NCBI RefSeq assembly: GCF_002284565.1
Contig: NZ_NPKI01000026.1
Location: 163,292 to 227,291, forward strand
Origin: Mesorhizobium mediterraneum
GTDB taxonomy: Bacteria; Pseudomonadota; Alphaproteobacteria; Rhizobiales; Rhizobiaceae
Direction of reading: 5' to 3'
Length of the DNA: 64,000 bases
In this document: positions 1 to 9,321 of the stretch, piece by piece
Numbering within the stretch: position 1 is the stretch's first letter
Layout of the letters: every line of letters starts with the position of its first letter
Notes under the pieces: model-generated
Seen by the model: the letters and a program-made list of their open reading frames with translations, nothing else
Told to the model about the DNA's origin: nothing
Database searches by the model: none
Position numbers and translations under genes: made by a program

Positions 1-33
1 GTCCTATTGGGTTCAGCTAAATAGGTCACTGCT

Positions 34-71
34 GACCTTGCCGCGGCGCTCAGGTATCGCGCGGCAAGGTC
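34..71. repeat. 12-bp perfect inverted repeat
   Basis: GACCTTGCCGCG at 34-45 is repeated as its exact reverse complement at 60-71 with a 14-base spacer. No T-run follows on either strand, so it is not a convincing intrinsic terminator. It lies about 200 bases before the GH16 gene and could be an operator or an mRNA hairpin. Confidence 0.5.
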
Positions 72-188
72 GGATCCTCCGGGTGTCGAGACGGAGAATT
101 GCAACCCGGTGCTTGGGACTGGGATCCGGATTTCCGACACCGGTCCCACGACGTGTTAAGCTTTTGGTAACCCTCCTAAGTCGAAAGC

Positions 189-210
189 CAAAAGGTATTG
201 GCTCCTTTTG
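189..210. promoter_or_regulatory. Short inverted repeat before the GH16 gene
   Basis: CAAAAGG at 189-195 and CCTTTTG at 204-210 form a 7-bp inverted repeat with an 8-base spacer, 55 bases before the chosen start. It could be a regulator-binding site. Nothing else in 1-265 looks coding, and no EcfG-type promoter is present. Confidence 0.25.
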
Positions 211-265
211 CCCGCGATAGGTGTTAGGGCTGACATCGGGGCGAGACAAAGGAGAAAAGACCGGG

Positions 266-1657
266 ATGGCCACGGTACTGAACGCCAAGGGCGTTCCACT
301 TCCCTACAGCGGGTCCTCCGTAAAGTGGTATTCGGCGACGAGTTCCGGCCCAACACTTTATGGCAGCACGTCCAACGACTCGATGTATGGGGACGGCAGC
401 GTCACCGTCACGATGTATGGCGGCAAGGGCGATGACATTTATTATCTGTATTCCTCGAAAAACAAGGCGGTCGAGCGGCCCGGCGAGGGTGTCGACACCA
501 TCTCGACCTGGATGAGCTATAAGCTCCCAGCGAATTTCGAGAACCTGACGGTCACGGGCGACAAACGCTATGCTTTCGGAAACGAGCTGAACAACATCAT
601 TGCCGGCGGCTCCGGCCAACAGACGCTCGACGGCTTACAGGGCGATGACGTGCTCAAGGGCGGATCCGGGGGGGACATTTTCATCGTGACCCCCGGCAAC
701 GGCAGTGATCTGATCCTGGACTTTGGCGCTCAGGATACCGTCCGTGTCGGGAGCTACGGCTTCACCTCCTTCGAGGAGGTGCGCGCCAACATGGTCCAGT
801 CGGGAGCGAACGTCCGACTCAATCTGTCCGACAACGAGTTTCTCGTCTTCGCCAACAAGACCATCGGCGAGTTTACCGCCAGTCAGTTCAAGATGGCCGT
901 GGACCGGTCGGCTCTGGAACTCACCTTTTCGGACGAGTTCGACACGCTGGACCTGTGGAATGGCTCGAGCGGCACCTGGGACTCGAATTTCTGGTGGGGA
1001 GCCGCAAACGGCAGCTCGCTCACGAGCAACAAAGAGCTTCAATGGTATATCGATACCAACTACGCCCCGACGCGTTCCGTCAACCCGTTCAGCGTTGATG
1101 ACGGTATTCTTACGATTACCGCCGCCAAGGCTCCTGCGGCGATCCGGCCCGAGATAAACAACTACCAATACACGTCAGGTTTGCTGACGACCTACGAATC
1201 CTTCGCGCAGACCTACGGCTATTTCGAAATTCGGGCCGACATGCCCGAAAAACAGGGTGTATGGCCGGCCTTCTGGCTTCTCCCGGCGGACGGCTCCTGG
1301 CCACCGGAACTGGACGTCGTGGAGATGGTCGGTCAGGATCCAAACAAGCTCATTCTGACAAGCCACTCGAACGAGACGGGGACTCAGACGACAGTGACCT
1401 CGACGGCGTATGCCGCGGATACCGAAGGGTTCCACACATATGGCGTGCTGTGGACAGAAGACGAACTCGTTTGGTATTTCGATGACGTCGAAGTTGCTCG
1501 TGCCGCAACGCCTGCCGATATGCACGAGCCGATGTATATGCTGGTCGATCTGGCGGTTGGTGGCATCGCGGGAGCGCCTGCCGACGGGCTTGCGACGCCC
1601 GCGGAAATGCAGATCGACTACATCCATGCCTATGCGTTGAACGATTGGATTATCTAG
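266..1657 (+). CDS. Secreted GH16 glycanase with RTX-like repeats
   Basis: 463 aa. The N-terminal half (about 1-210) has glycine/aspartate-rich segments such as GGKGDD, LDGLQGDDVLKGGSGGD and GNGSD, typical of Ca-binding RTX proteins exported by type I systems. The C-terminal half is a glycoside hydrolase family 16 domain with the catalytic ExDxxE signature ELDVVE (E348, D350, E353). There is no Sec signal peptide. ATG 266 was preferred over the upstream ATG at 221 because an AAAGGAGAAAAG ribosome site ends shortly before it. The next two genes encode the matching exporter. By analogy with rhizobial ExsH/PlyA-type enzymes it probably cleaves an exopolysaccharide outside the cell; the substrate is not known. 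Confidence 0.88.
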   Translation: MATVLNAKGVPLPYSGSSVKWYSATSSGPTLYGSTSNDSMYGDGSVTVTMYGGKGDDIYYLYSSKNKAVERPGEGVDTISTWMSYKLPANFENLTVTGDKRYAFGNELNNIIAGGSGQQTLDGLQGDDVLKGGSGGDIFIVTPGNGSDLILDFGAQDTVRVGSYGFTSFEEVRANMVQSGANVRLNLSDNEFLVFANKTIGEFTASQFKMAVDRSALELTFSDEFDTLDLWNGSSGTWDSNFWWGAANGSSLTSNKELQWYIDTNYAPTRSVNPFSVDDGILTITAAKAPAAIRPEINNYQYTSGLLTTYESFAQTYGYFEIRADMPEKQGVWPAFWLLPADGSWPPELDVVEMVGQDPNKLILTSHSNETGTQTTVTSTAYAADTEGFHTYGVLWTEDELVWYFDDVEVARAATPADMHEPMYMLVDLAVGGIAGAPADGLATPAEMQIDYIHAYALNDWII

Positions 1658-1753
1658 GCGTAACTCCTGACGGTGGGCTCTGCACGGACACGTTCGTCAT
1701 CAGGCCTGATTTCGGGCGCGGTCATTGCCGCCTGAGACTGAACCGGGACTGAT

Positions 1754-3508
1754 GTGAAGGCGATGTCGCATCCCCATCCATCCGAGCCGCCGCGAACGAC
1801 CCTCGCAGCGGTTCTGGCTTCCTTCCGGCGGGCGTTGGCGGGAATTGCCTTGATGAGCGGCGTCGTCAATGTCTTGGCGCTGACCGGCTCGTTTTTCATG
1901 CTGCAGGTCTATGATCGCGTCATACCCGGCCGCAGCGTGCCGACGCTCGTCGGGCTTGCCGTGTTTGCCGGCACACTTTTCGTCTTTCAGGGCGTTCTCG
2001 AACTCATCCGGTCGCGTTTGCTGGTGCGCATCGGAATGGCGCTGGATGCGCGCTTGAGCGGACAGGTCTATGCCGCTCTCATGCGTTTGCCGTTGCGCAC
2101 CAAGCTCGCAGGCGACGGCCTCCAATCGTTGCGTGATCTTGACCAAGTGCGATCGTTTATGTCGAGCGCCGGTCCGACCGCGCTTTTCGACCTGCCCTGG
2201 ATGCCGCTCTACCTCGCAATTTGCTTCCTGTTCCATTTCTGGATCGGCATGACGGCGCTGGCCGGCGTGGTGATTCTCTTCAGCCTGACATTGCTTGCCG
2301 AAATTCGCACGAGAGAGCCCGCCAGAAAGGCAAACAGTCAAGCGGCAGCGCGCAATACGCTTGCCGAAGCGACACGTCGCAATGTCGAGGTTCTGCAGGC
2401 CATGGGCTTTGGATCACGCATCGCCGAGCGCTGGTCAGGGATCAATGCTGACTATCTCGACACCAATGCAACGGCGAGTGACCTTGCCGGGACACTCGGA
2501 ACGATCTCGAAGATCCTGCGCATGATGTTGCAATCGGGTATCTTGGCGATAGGCGCTTATCTGGTCATCCATCAGGAAGCGACCGGAGGCATCATGATCG
2601 CCAGTTCGATCATGATGAGCCGGGCGCTCGCACCAATCGAACTGGCTATCGCGCACTGGAGGGGTTTCGTCACCGCCCGCCAGGCCTGGACCCGGTTGAC
2701 CCAGCTTTTGGTCCTGCTTCCCGAAACTGCGATAAGTGTCTCCCTGCCTGCACCGAGATCTGCTCTTTCGGTCGAAAATATCAGTGTCACACCGCCGGGA
2801 GAGCGCCGTTTGGTCGTGCAGGACGCCACCTTTGCATTGGAAAGGGGCGTCGGCCTCGGCATCGTCGGGCCGAGCGCTTCTGGCAAGTCATCGCTCGTGC
2901 GCGCTATTGCCGGTATATGGCTCCCGGTTCGTGGGACCGTCAGGCTGGATGGCGCAACGCTCGACCAGTGGTCGCCGGAAGAGCTGGGCAACCATGTCGG
3001 CTATCTGCCGCAGGATGTGCAATTGTTCGACGGCACCATTGCCGAGAATATCGCGCGCTTCGAACCACAAGCACCCTCGGACAAGATACTGGCGGCTGCG
3101 CGCGCGGCCGGCGTCCATGATCTCGTCATCCACCTGCCGGAAGGTTATGAGACGCGGATCGGCGAGGCCGGGTCGGCACTTTCGGCTGGCCAGAGACAGC
3201 GGGTTGCGCTTGCACGGGCTCTCTACGGTGATCCGTTTCTTGTTATTCTCGACGAGCCTAACTCCAACCTCGATGCGGAAGGCGAGGCCGCGTTGACGGA
3301 AGCAATTCAAAGGGTCCGCGCTCGAGGCGGCGTTGCCATCGTGGTCGCACACCGGCCGAGCGCGCTGGCAAGCCTGGATCAGGTTCTTGTGATGGCGAAC
3401 GGCCGCATCCAGGCCTTTGGCCCGAAGAATGAGATCTTGAACAAGATAACTCGCCCACCAGGCGTTCCCTTGAAGGTCGTTTCCGGGCTTGAAGAGACGG
3501 CATCCTGA
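1754..3508 (+). CDS. prsD: Type I secretion ABC transporter (PrsD-like)
   Basis: 584 aa: an exporter membrane domain (about 20-310) followed by an ATPase domain (about 330-575). Walker A is GPSASGKSSL, the signature LSAGQRQRVALARAL and Walker B FLVILDEPNSNLD. No C39 peptidase domain precedes the membrane segments, which fits exporters of uncleaved RTX proteins (HlyB/PrtD class). It lies downstream of the RTX glycanase and overlaps the membrane-fusion gene by one base (TGATG), so it should export the glycanase and perhaps other RTX proteins. An ATG nine bases further in is an alternative start. Confidence 0.9.
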   Translation: MKAMSHPHPSEPPRTTLAAVLASFRRALAGIALMSGVVNVLALTGSFFMLQVYDRVIPGRSVPTLVGLAVFAGTLFVFQGVLELIRSRLLVRIGMALDARLSGQVYAALMRLPLRTKLAGDGLQSLRDLDQVRSFMSSAGPTALFDLPWMPLYLAICFLFHFWIGMTALAGVVILFSLTLLAEIRTREPARKANSQAAARNTLAEATRRNVEVLQAMGFGSRIAERWSGINADYLDTNATASDLAGTLGTISKILRMMLQSGILAIGAYLVIHQEATGGIMIASSIMMSRALAPIELAIAHWRGFVTARQAWTRLTQLLVLLPETAISVSLPAPRSALSVENISVTPPGERRLVVQDATFALERGVGLGIVGPSASGKSSLVRAIAGIWLPVRGTVRLDGATLDQWSPEELGNHVGYLPQDVQLFDGTIAENIARFEPQAPSDKILAAARAAGVHDLVIHLPEGYETRIGEAGSALSAGQRQRVALARALYGDPFLVILDEPNSNLDAEGEAALTEAIQRVRARGGVAIVVAHRPSALASLDQVLVMANGRIQAFGPKNEILNKITRPPGVPLKVVSGLEETAS

Positions 3509-4818
3509 TGGCGCAACCCACGATATTCGCGGCGGATCGCACTATTCGACGCTATCTGCTTGGCGGTGTCGCAACCTGCATCCTGCTGGTCGGCGGGGCG
3601 GGGAGTTTGGCTGCCGTCACCACGCTCTCCGGAGCCGTTATCGCTTCGGGAAAATTGGTCGTCGATTCCAGCGTCAAGAAAGTCCAGCATCCAACTGGTG
3701 GCGTGGTCGGTCAAATCTTCGTCCGGGAAGGCGATGCCGTGCAATCGGGCAAGGTTTTGATCCGCCTCGATGAGACGATCACTCGGGCCAATTTGGCAAT
3801 CGTTACCAAGAGCTTGGACGAATTCGAAGCGCGACTGGCTCGCCTTGAGGCCGAACGCGACGGCAAAGGAATCATCACCTTTCCAGCTTCGCTTGTGTCA
3901 CGGCAGGATGCCCCTGAGGTTGGTCGGGCGATGGCCGGCGAGCAATCTCTATTCGAATTTCGCCGACAGGCACGCGCCGGTCAGAAGGCTCAGTTGGAAG
4001 AGCGCATTGCGCAGCTTGCCGAAGAAGTTTCCGGCCTGACCGAGCAAAGAGATGCCAAGAGCCAGGAAATCAAGTTGATCGGGTTTGAGCTCGAAGGCAT
4101 GCGCGGACTTTGGCAACGCAAGCTGGTTTCAATTGATCGCATAACTGCGCTTGAACGCGATGCCGTGCGGCTTAAAGGTGAGCACGGGCAACTGACTGCG
4201 GCCATAGCGCAATCGAAGGGTCGTACGTCGGAGATCCGTTTGCAGATCATTCAGATCGACCAGGATTTGCGCAGCGAGGTGGCGACCGAACTGCGTGACG
4301 TCCAGGCAAGGATCTCTGAATTCGTCGAGCGCAAGGTCTCGGCTGAAGATCAGCTCAAGCGTATCGATGTTCGCAGTCCGCAGACCGGCGTCGTTCATCA
4401 GCTCGGCGTGCACACGGTCGGTGGTGTGATTTCTCCCGGAGAACTCATCATGCTGATAGTCCCGGTGAGCGACGACCTGACTGTCGAGGCGCACGTGGCA
4501 CCCCAAGATATCGATCAATTGACGCCAGGGCAAAGCGCGACCTTGCGGCTGTCGGCATTCAATCAGCAAACAACACCGGAGCTGAACGGTGCCGTGGGCA
4601 AGATTTCCGCCGACCTGAATTTCGATGAGAAAACAGGCGCCGGCTTTTACACCGTGCATGTTGTTTTGCCGCGCACCGAGCTTACCAGGCTCAACGGCCT
4701 GACTTTGGCGCCTGGAATGCCCGTCGAGGTGTTCTTTTCCACCGGCAGCCGCACCATGCTGTCCTATCTCGTGAAACCTTTGGCGGACCAAGTCCAACGG
4801 GCATTCAGGGAAGAGTAG
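3508..4818 (+). CDS. prsE: HlyD-family membrane fusion protein (PrsE-like)
   Basis: 436 aa. One transmembrane segment lies near residues 15-38, then a lipoyl/barrel-sandwich half (VQHPTGGVVGQIFVREGDAV), a long coiled-coil hairpin (about 95-270) rich in E, Q, R and L, and the second barrel half (IDVRSPQTGVVHQLGVHTVG). This is the periplasmic adaptor of a type I secretion system. It is coupled to the ABC gene by a one-base overlap. No outer-membrane TolC partner is present in the window, as is usual for rhizobial prsDE loci. Confidence 0.9.
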   Translation: MAQPTIFAADRTIRRYLLGGVATCILLVGGAGSLAAVTTLSGAVIASGKLVVDSSVKKVQHPTGGVVGQIFVREGDAVQSGKVLIRLDETITRANLAIVTKSLDEFEARLARLEAERDGKGIITFPASLVSRQDAPEVGRAMAGEQSLFEFRRQARAGQKAQLEERIAQLAEEVSGLTEQRDAKSQEIKLIGFELEGMRGLWQRKLVSIDRITALERDAVRLKGEHGQLTAAIAQSKGRTSEIRLQIIQIDQDLRSEVATELRDVQARISEFVERKVSAEDQLKRIDVRSPQTGVVHQLGVHTVGGVISPGELIMLIVPVSDDLTVEAHVAPQDIDQLTPGQSATLRLSAFNQQTTPELNGAVGKISADLNFDEKTGAGFYTVHVVLPRTELTRLNGLTLAPGMPVEVFFSTGSRTMLSYLVKPLADQVQRAFREE

Positions 4819-4853
4819 GCTGCGTCTCTGGGCGAGCCGACGAGCTAAATTCC

Positions 4854-4878
4854 GGAACAAGGGCGCGATTTTGCCGTT
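4854..4878 (+). promoter_or_regulatory. EcfG-type promoter for the 4905/5292 genes
   Basis: GGAAC at 4854-4858, a 17-base spacer, and GTT at 4876-4878. The start codon at 4905 follows after 26 bases. This matches the general-stress sigma factor consensus of alphaproteobacteria. Confidence 0.75.
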
Positions 4879-4904
4879 TGGCCTGAAACTGGAAGCGATC
4901 CCAC

Positions 4905-5201
4905 ATGTCCGAGTTGACGAATGAAGAGATCGAGGGGCGGCTGAATGCCCAGCGGGAGACTTTGTCGCTAGTCGTCGCGCTGCTTGCCGGCCCCGACGCC
5001 ACTTCCGAGCGAATATGGGCAGAACTGGAGGCCCGTTTTCAATTCCAGAATAATCAGGAAGACCCCGGCGCCTTGCCAAGCAGTGCATTCGCCATTGAGA
5101 GCGCGATGATGCGGGAGTTCAAGCTGATCGCCGAAGAAGCGCGGGCACGCAAGGCGGAATGGAACGACACGGACGAGCCACCCATAAGAGGGGCTAGCTG
5201 A
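4905..5201 (+). CDS. Small acidic protein of unknown function
   Basis: 98 aa, soluble and predicted largely helical, with no signal peptide or cysteine cluster. The opening MSELTNEEIEGRLNAQRE and the run of acidic/Arg residues suggest a cytosolic helical protein. It sits directly behind an EcfG-type promoter and 90 bases before the epimerase/SPW gene, which may share the transcript. I do not recognise a named family. The coding call rests on the promoter spacing and the clean reading frame. Confidence 0.7.
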   Translation: MSELTNEEIEGRLNAQRETLSLVVALLAGPDATSERIWAELEARFQFQNNQEDPGALPSSAFAIESAMMREFKLIAEEARARKAEWNDTDEPPIRGAS

Positions 5202-5291
5202 AATCGCGAGCCCAGCGAGTGCGATGCTGCACCATGGCCAAAGCGCATCGGGCCATCGGGTCTTGTTTAAAACACGAAACGGGCCTGACCT

Positions 5292-7838
5292 ATGGCAAAT
5301 GACGGCACGACCCTTCCGACGGTTCTTATCACCGGTAGCAGCGGCTTCCTCGGGCAGGCGATTGCGCGAGGCTTGATTGACCGCTACCGCATCATCGGCC
5401 TCGACGTAGCAATGCCGAAACATCCCCCCGCCAACATGGAAACGATCGAGATCGATCTCACCTCCGATGAGGGCGTGAGCAGGGCTGTGGAGGCGGCACG
5501 AGAGCGCAGCGGCGGTCGCATCGCGTCAGTCATTCATCTTGCTGCCTATTACGACACGACCGGCAAGGACAATCCGAAATATGATGCCGTCACCGTGCAG
5601 GGCACGCGCCGGCTCCTGAATGCGCTGACGGCGATCAAGACCGAGCAGTTCGTGTTTTCCAGCACGCTTCTCGTTCATGCGCCAAGTCCGGGGAAGGGCA
5701 CGAAAATAAATGAAGACTCGCCGCTTGACCCGGCCTGGGCCTACCCCCAATCGAAAGCCGAAACCGAGGCGCTGATCTCGAGGGAGCGCGGCGAAATCAA
5801 GACGGTGATCCTGCGGCTCGCCGGCGTCTATGACGAAGACTGCCGGGCGGCCTTCATTGCCCAGCAGATCGCTCGCATATTCGAGCGCTTGCCGACCGCG
5901 TATTTGTTCGCCGGCGATATCACCGCCGGCCAGCCCTATCTGCATAAGGACGATCTCGTCGATGCGGTGGTGCGCACCGTCGACCGGCGCGCCGAACTTC
6001 CAGTCGAGACCGTGCTTCTGATCGGCGAAGAAGACACACCCTCATACGAGGAGATGCAGAAGCGCATCGGCCGGCTCATCCATGGCGAGGACTGGCGAAC
6101 CTTGGCGCTGCCGAAGGAGCTGACGAAGCTGGGCGCCTGGTTGCAGACGGAGGTGCTCGATCAGGACACCGACATCAAGCCGTGGATGATCGAGAACTCG
6201 GACGATCACTACGAGATCGATATCTCGCGGGCCGAGGCTCTGCTGGGTTGGGCACCACGACACAGCCTGCTGGACACACTGCCGGAGATGATCCGGCGGC
6301 TGAAACAGGACCCAACGGATTGGTACGCGGCCAACAAGCTCAATCCGCCCGTTGTCGCGGCTTCGGATCCCGAGATCGAGCAGGCCGAAAGGCGCCTCAA
6401 GGGACCGCTCGAACGAAGCAAGGAAGACGTCGAAGTGGCCACAAAACGGCATCGGTTCAGAACGCTCTGGGCGCCGATGACCAACGCTGCGCTCGGACTG
6501 TGGCTGGTCACGTCGCCGATGACGGTTGGCCTGTTCGATCCCGTCGCAGCCGCAATACCTCCCGCTCTGGGACATGCTATTGCGGAGCCCGAATTCCGCA
6601 ACGCCGGTCTCGGTGTTAGCGAAATCGTTTCCGGCCTGCTCGTGACGGTCTTTGCGTTGCTGGGCATGCTCCAACGCTGGCGCTGGGTGCAGTGGATCAC
6701 GGCGTCGCTCGGTCTTTGGGTGATGCTTGCGCCGTTGCTGTTCTGGACGACCAGCCCTGCCGCCTATGCTATCGACACGCTTGTCGGCATGCTGATCGTC
6801 GCCTTTGCGGTGATGATCCCGCCGACCCCAGGCATCAGCCGCCGCGCGCTGGCGGCCGACGACGACCGCCCGCTGGGCTGGACCTATTCGCCATCCACCT
6901 TCACGCAGCGGATTCCCATCGTGGCGCTGGCCTTCGTCGGCCTATTCGTTTCGCGTTATCTCGCCGCCTACCAGATGGGCCACATAGATGGGCTATGGGA
7001 TCCGTTCTTCGGCCCCGGCGGCGCACCGGTGCGCAACGGCAGCGAAGCGGTGGTGACGTCATGGGTCTCGCAAGGTTTTCCAATAGCCGATGCCGGGCTC
7101 GGCGCCTTCGCCTATAGCCTCGATATTCTCGCTGGCGCGATCGGCGACCGCCGGCGCTGGCGCACCATGCCGTGGATGGTGCTCCTCTTCGGCTTGCTGA
7201 TCGTTCCGCTCGGCGTGGTCAGCGTCTCCTTCATCATCATCCAGCCACCGCTGATTGGTGCGCTGTGCACGCTCTGCATCCTCCAGGCCGCCGTCACGGT
7301 GGTGCTGATCCCCTACTCGATCGATGAGGTGCTGGCTACCATCCAGTATCTCTGGGGCGCCACGAGGGCGGGCGAGCCGTTCTGGCGTACCTTCTGGATG
7401 GGCGGACCAGCGCTGTCGGAGAACCAGACGCCTGACACCGACCTAGACCGTCCAGCTTCCGCGTTGCTGAAGGAATTTGTCACCGGCGGCGTGAACTTCC
7501 CGTGGACGCTGGTCGCGAGCACACTGCTCGGCGCCTTGCTGATGACGACGCCGTTGATCTTTGGCACGCAACCGCCGCTCTATTTCAGCGATCACGTCGT
7601 CGGCTGTCTCATTGTCATGGTCGCAGTCACGGCCATGGCCGAAATTGTCCGGCCGCTGCGCTTCCTCAATGTAGTGCTTGGTGCATGGATCGCGGTGTCA
7701 CCCTTCGTGTTTGCCGGCGGTGGAACCATCGCGATCGCGGCGGACGTTGTGATCGGTCTGGCGCTGATCGTGCTCAGCTTGCCGCGCGGCACGCGCAGCG
7801 ACCAACATTATGGCGGTTGGGATCGAGCGATTGTGTGA
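5292..7838 (+). CDS. NAD-epimerase / SPW-repeat / VKOR-like fusion membrane protein
   Basis: 848 aa with three parts. Residues 1-330 are an extended-SDR fold: GSSGFLGQAIARGL is the Rossmann glycine motif and YPQSKAE the Tyr-Lys pair. Residues about 390-500 and 740-840 carry membrane segments with SP/W patterns (LGLWLVTSPM, LGLWVMLAPLL, LGAWIAVSPFVFAG) typical of SPW repeats. The middle (about 530-690) resembles a vitamin K epoxide reductase-like domain with CTLC near residue 657. This suggests a cytosolic nucleotide-binding head joined to a membrane redox module. The substrate is unknown. It is probably transcribed from the EcfG-type promoter at 4854. Confidence 0.85.
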   Translation: MANDGTTLPTVLITGSSGFLGQAIARGLIDRYRIIGLDVAMPKHPPANMETIEIDLTSDEGVSRAVEAARERSGGRIASVIHLAAYYDTTGKDNPKYDAVTVQGTRRLLNALTAIKTEQFVFSSTLLVHAPSPGKGTKINEDSPLDPAWAYPQSKAETEALISRERGEIKTVILRLAGVYDEDCRAAFIAQQIARIFERLPTAYLFAGDITAGQPYLHKDDLVDAVVRTVDRRAELPVETVLLIGEEDTPSYEEMQKRIGRLIHGEDWRTLALPKELTKLGAWLQTEVLDQDTDIKPWMIENSDDHYEIDISRAEALLGWAPRHSLLDTLPEMIRRLKQDPTDWYAANKLNPPVVAASDPEIEQAERRLKGPLERSKEDVEVATKRHRFRTLWAPMTNAALGLWLVTSPMTVGLFDPVAAAIPPALGHAIAEPEFRNAGLGVSEIVSGLLVTVFALLGMLQRWRWVQWITASLGLWVMLAPLLFWTTSPAAYAIDTLVGMLIVAFAVMIPPTPGISRRALAADDDRPLGWTYSPSTFTQRIPIVALAFVGLFVSRYLAAYQMGHIDGLWDPFFGPGGAPVRNGSEAVVTSWVSQGFPIADAGLGAFAYSLDILAGAIGDRRRWRTMPWMVLLFGLLIVPLGVVSVSFIIIQPPLIGALCTLCILQAAVTVVLIPYSIDEVLATIQYLWGATRAGEPFWRTFWMGGPALSENQTPDTDLDRPASALLKEFVTGGVNFPWTLVASTLLGALLMTTPLIFGTQPPLYFSDHVVGCLIVMVAVTAMAEIVRPLRFLNVVLGAWIAVSPFVFAGGGTIAIAADVVIGLALIVLSLPRGTRSDQHYGGWDRAIV

Positions 7839-7902
7839 GCAATTCGACTTCAGCACCTGGCGATCTGAGCCGATATCGTCACGGGTGCAGTGACCAGGTC
7901 CG

Positions 7903-8226
7903 TCACGACGAGGCTTTGACCCCGAGCTTGCGAGCCTTATCTTCGAAGTCATCTTTGATGTCCTCGATTGTCGGCAGATGCAGGCGCCGCAGCTGAGAGT
8001 GCACCTTCTTGGCGGCGTCGGAGCTCAGGTCGCGTTTGAAATTGACGACGACCTGCTGAGCGGAGTCGTAATTGCGATAGCGCTCGATCTCGGCCTTGGT
8101 CGCCTGCTGCACGTGCTCCAAGGTTTTGCGATCGGCATCGGATTTTCCACCCGGTTTCGCTCGCATGACCGGATTGAAGGCCTTGCTGATGACGAATTCG
8201 GCCAGTTCCTGCTGGGCGTTAGCCAT
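7903..8226 (-). CDS. Conserved small stress-type protein, unknown function
   Basis: 107 aa, basic and soluble. ATG 8226 was chosen over the ATG at 8232 because the GGGAG ribosome site lies only two bases from the upstream ATG but eight from this one. The sequence contains FVISKAFNPVMRAKPGG, then a helical region rich in charged residues ending near PTIEDIKDDFEDKARKLG. It has its own EcfG-type promoter and is divergent from the 8494 gene. No function can be assigned. Confidence 0.75.
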   Translation of the reverse strand: MANAQQELAEFVISKAFNPVMRAKPGGKSDADRKTLEHVQQATKAEIERYRNYDSAQQVVVNFKRDLSSDAAKKVHSQLRRLHLPTIEDIKDDFEDKARKLGVKASS

Positions 8227-8261
8227 GATCATTTCTCCCTCGAAATTGGCTGTTTGGCCTT

Positions 8262-8286
8262 AACCCACGCGGAAATTGAAAGTTCC
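8262..8286 (-). promoter_or_regulatory. EcfG-type promoter for the 7903-8226 gene
   Basis: On the minus strand GGAAC (8286-8282), 17 bases, GTT (8264-8262); 35 bases remain to the start codon. It faces away from the plus-strand EcfG-type site at 8390. Confidence 0.75.
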
Positions 8287-8389
8287 CTCAGGGACGGTTT
8301 TGTCGCGGCCGGGCGCTACATTAATCGCAGGCTTGGAAGCGCTTGGTTCAGCCGATATCTGGTGGCTGTTAGTCCGCAGCAGGTTGGAT

Positions 8390-8414
8390 GGAACCAAGCT
8401 GCAAATCTGCCGTT
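8390..8414 (+). promoter_or_regulatory. EcfG-type promoter for the 8494 gene
   Basis: GGAAC at 8390-8394, 17-base spacer, GTT at 8412-8414; the gene starts 79 bases later. Confidence 0.7.
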
Positions 8415-8493
8415 GGCCTCATCAACGAAACACGTGCAGAAGGCGAGACGCACTACGCAAGGTTTCGCGCAACCAAAATCGGGGAGCCGGAGT

Positions 8494-8805
8494 ATGACCA
8501 ACATGCCAGACGAAACAATTGGCGGAGATCGGATAGGCTCAAGCACAGACAATACCGAGCACGCCGATGAGCGCAGTCCCGATGGTCATCAGGGCAGAAA
8601 GGACAAGCGACAAGATCAAGCCGCCGAGCGGGACAAAAACCCTCCGCAAGAGGATCCGGCAGAAGGTTCGCGCGACACGGTGGAGCACGAACTGGACAGA
8701 CAGAAACAATCGGAGGCACCTCGCGGCGAGGTGAAGCGCGCGCGTGACGATCTGCAGCAGCAGGTCGAGGAAGAGATCGAGCTGCCTCAACGAGGCTCTG
8801 CCTGA
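8494..8805 (+). CDS. Highly charged, probably disordered small protein
   Basis: 103 aa, dominated by D, E, K, R and Q, with no hydrophobic core. It begins MTNMPDETIGGD and ends with a helical stretch (VKRARDDLQQQVEEEIELP). ATG 8494 is used because the longer frame upstream would read through the EcfG-type promoter and the divergent gene; GGGGAG at 8481-8486 can serve as ribosome site. Hydrophilic proteins like this are common in the general stress regulons of rhizobia. No biochemical role can be inferred. Confidence 0.65.
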   Translation: MTNMPDETIGGDRIGSSTDNTEHADERSPDGHQGRKDKRQDQAAERDKNPPQEDPAEGSRDTVEHELDRQKQSEAPRGEVKRARDDLQQQVEEEIELPQRGSA

Positions 8806-8815
8806 CGGCGCCCAT

Positions 8816-9070
8816 CTAGATTTGTTCGCCGAGCAGGATTCTCGCATCCTTGGCCGCGACGATGAACGCCTGGCGCGCGACCCTCGGCGGCTTTTCGCCG
8901 CGAATAACGGCAAGGCAGGCTTCGATTGCAGCGAGTCGCGTCTTGGAGGCCGGCGCCGGCCAGTCCCTCAGCAGCACTTCAGCCGCGTCGGAGACCGACA
9001 AAACAACCCTGTCGCGATCGATCCGGCCAGGTTGAACAACAATCGGCTTTCTGAAACGTCTCGTACGCAC
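8816..9070 (-). CDS. DUF982 family protein
   Basis: 84 aa. The pattern VLSVSDAAEVLLRDWPAP, then ACLAVIRGEKPPRVARQAFI and ending AAKDARILL, is the DUF982 signature, a family known from rhizobia and usually present in many copies per genome. GTG 9070 is preferred over TTG 9082 because GGAG precedes it by six bases. It is convergent with the 8494 gene, ten bases away. Function unknown. Confidence 0.8.
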   Translation of the reverse strand: MRTRRFRKPIVVQPGRIDRDRVVLSVSDAAEVLLRDWPAPASKTRLAAIEACLAVIRGEKPPRVARQAFIVAAKDARILLGEQI

Positions 9071-9321
9071 GACACTCTCCAAAGTGGCAATATGTTAGCC
9101 GCGTCTGATCTTCTTGGCCACCTCAAATGTTGATTGCTGTCGGACTTGCTGCTGCCCTGTCCATGCGAGGCTTTGCGACCTCACCACGCCGCGCAGTTTG
9201 GCGTAATACAAGGTCACCCCGCGAAGGTGATCTCCCAGCCATATTGTCGGCTGGATTTGGCTATCAGTTGCCAGCTTAGGAGCAGACCCGACGCTGTGCT
9301 TCAAGGGGGCCAGGCAGTGTT

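Noticed and set aside
7978..8493. N-terminal extension of the 8494 gene
   Set aside because: It runs through the divergent gene and two EcfG-type promoters, so ATG 8494 is used.
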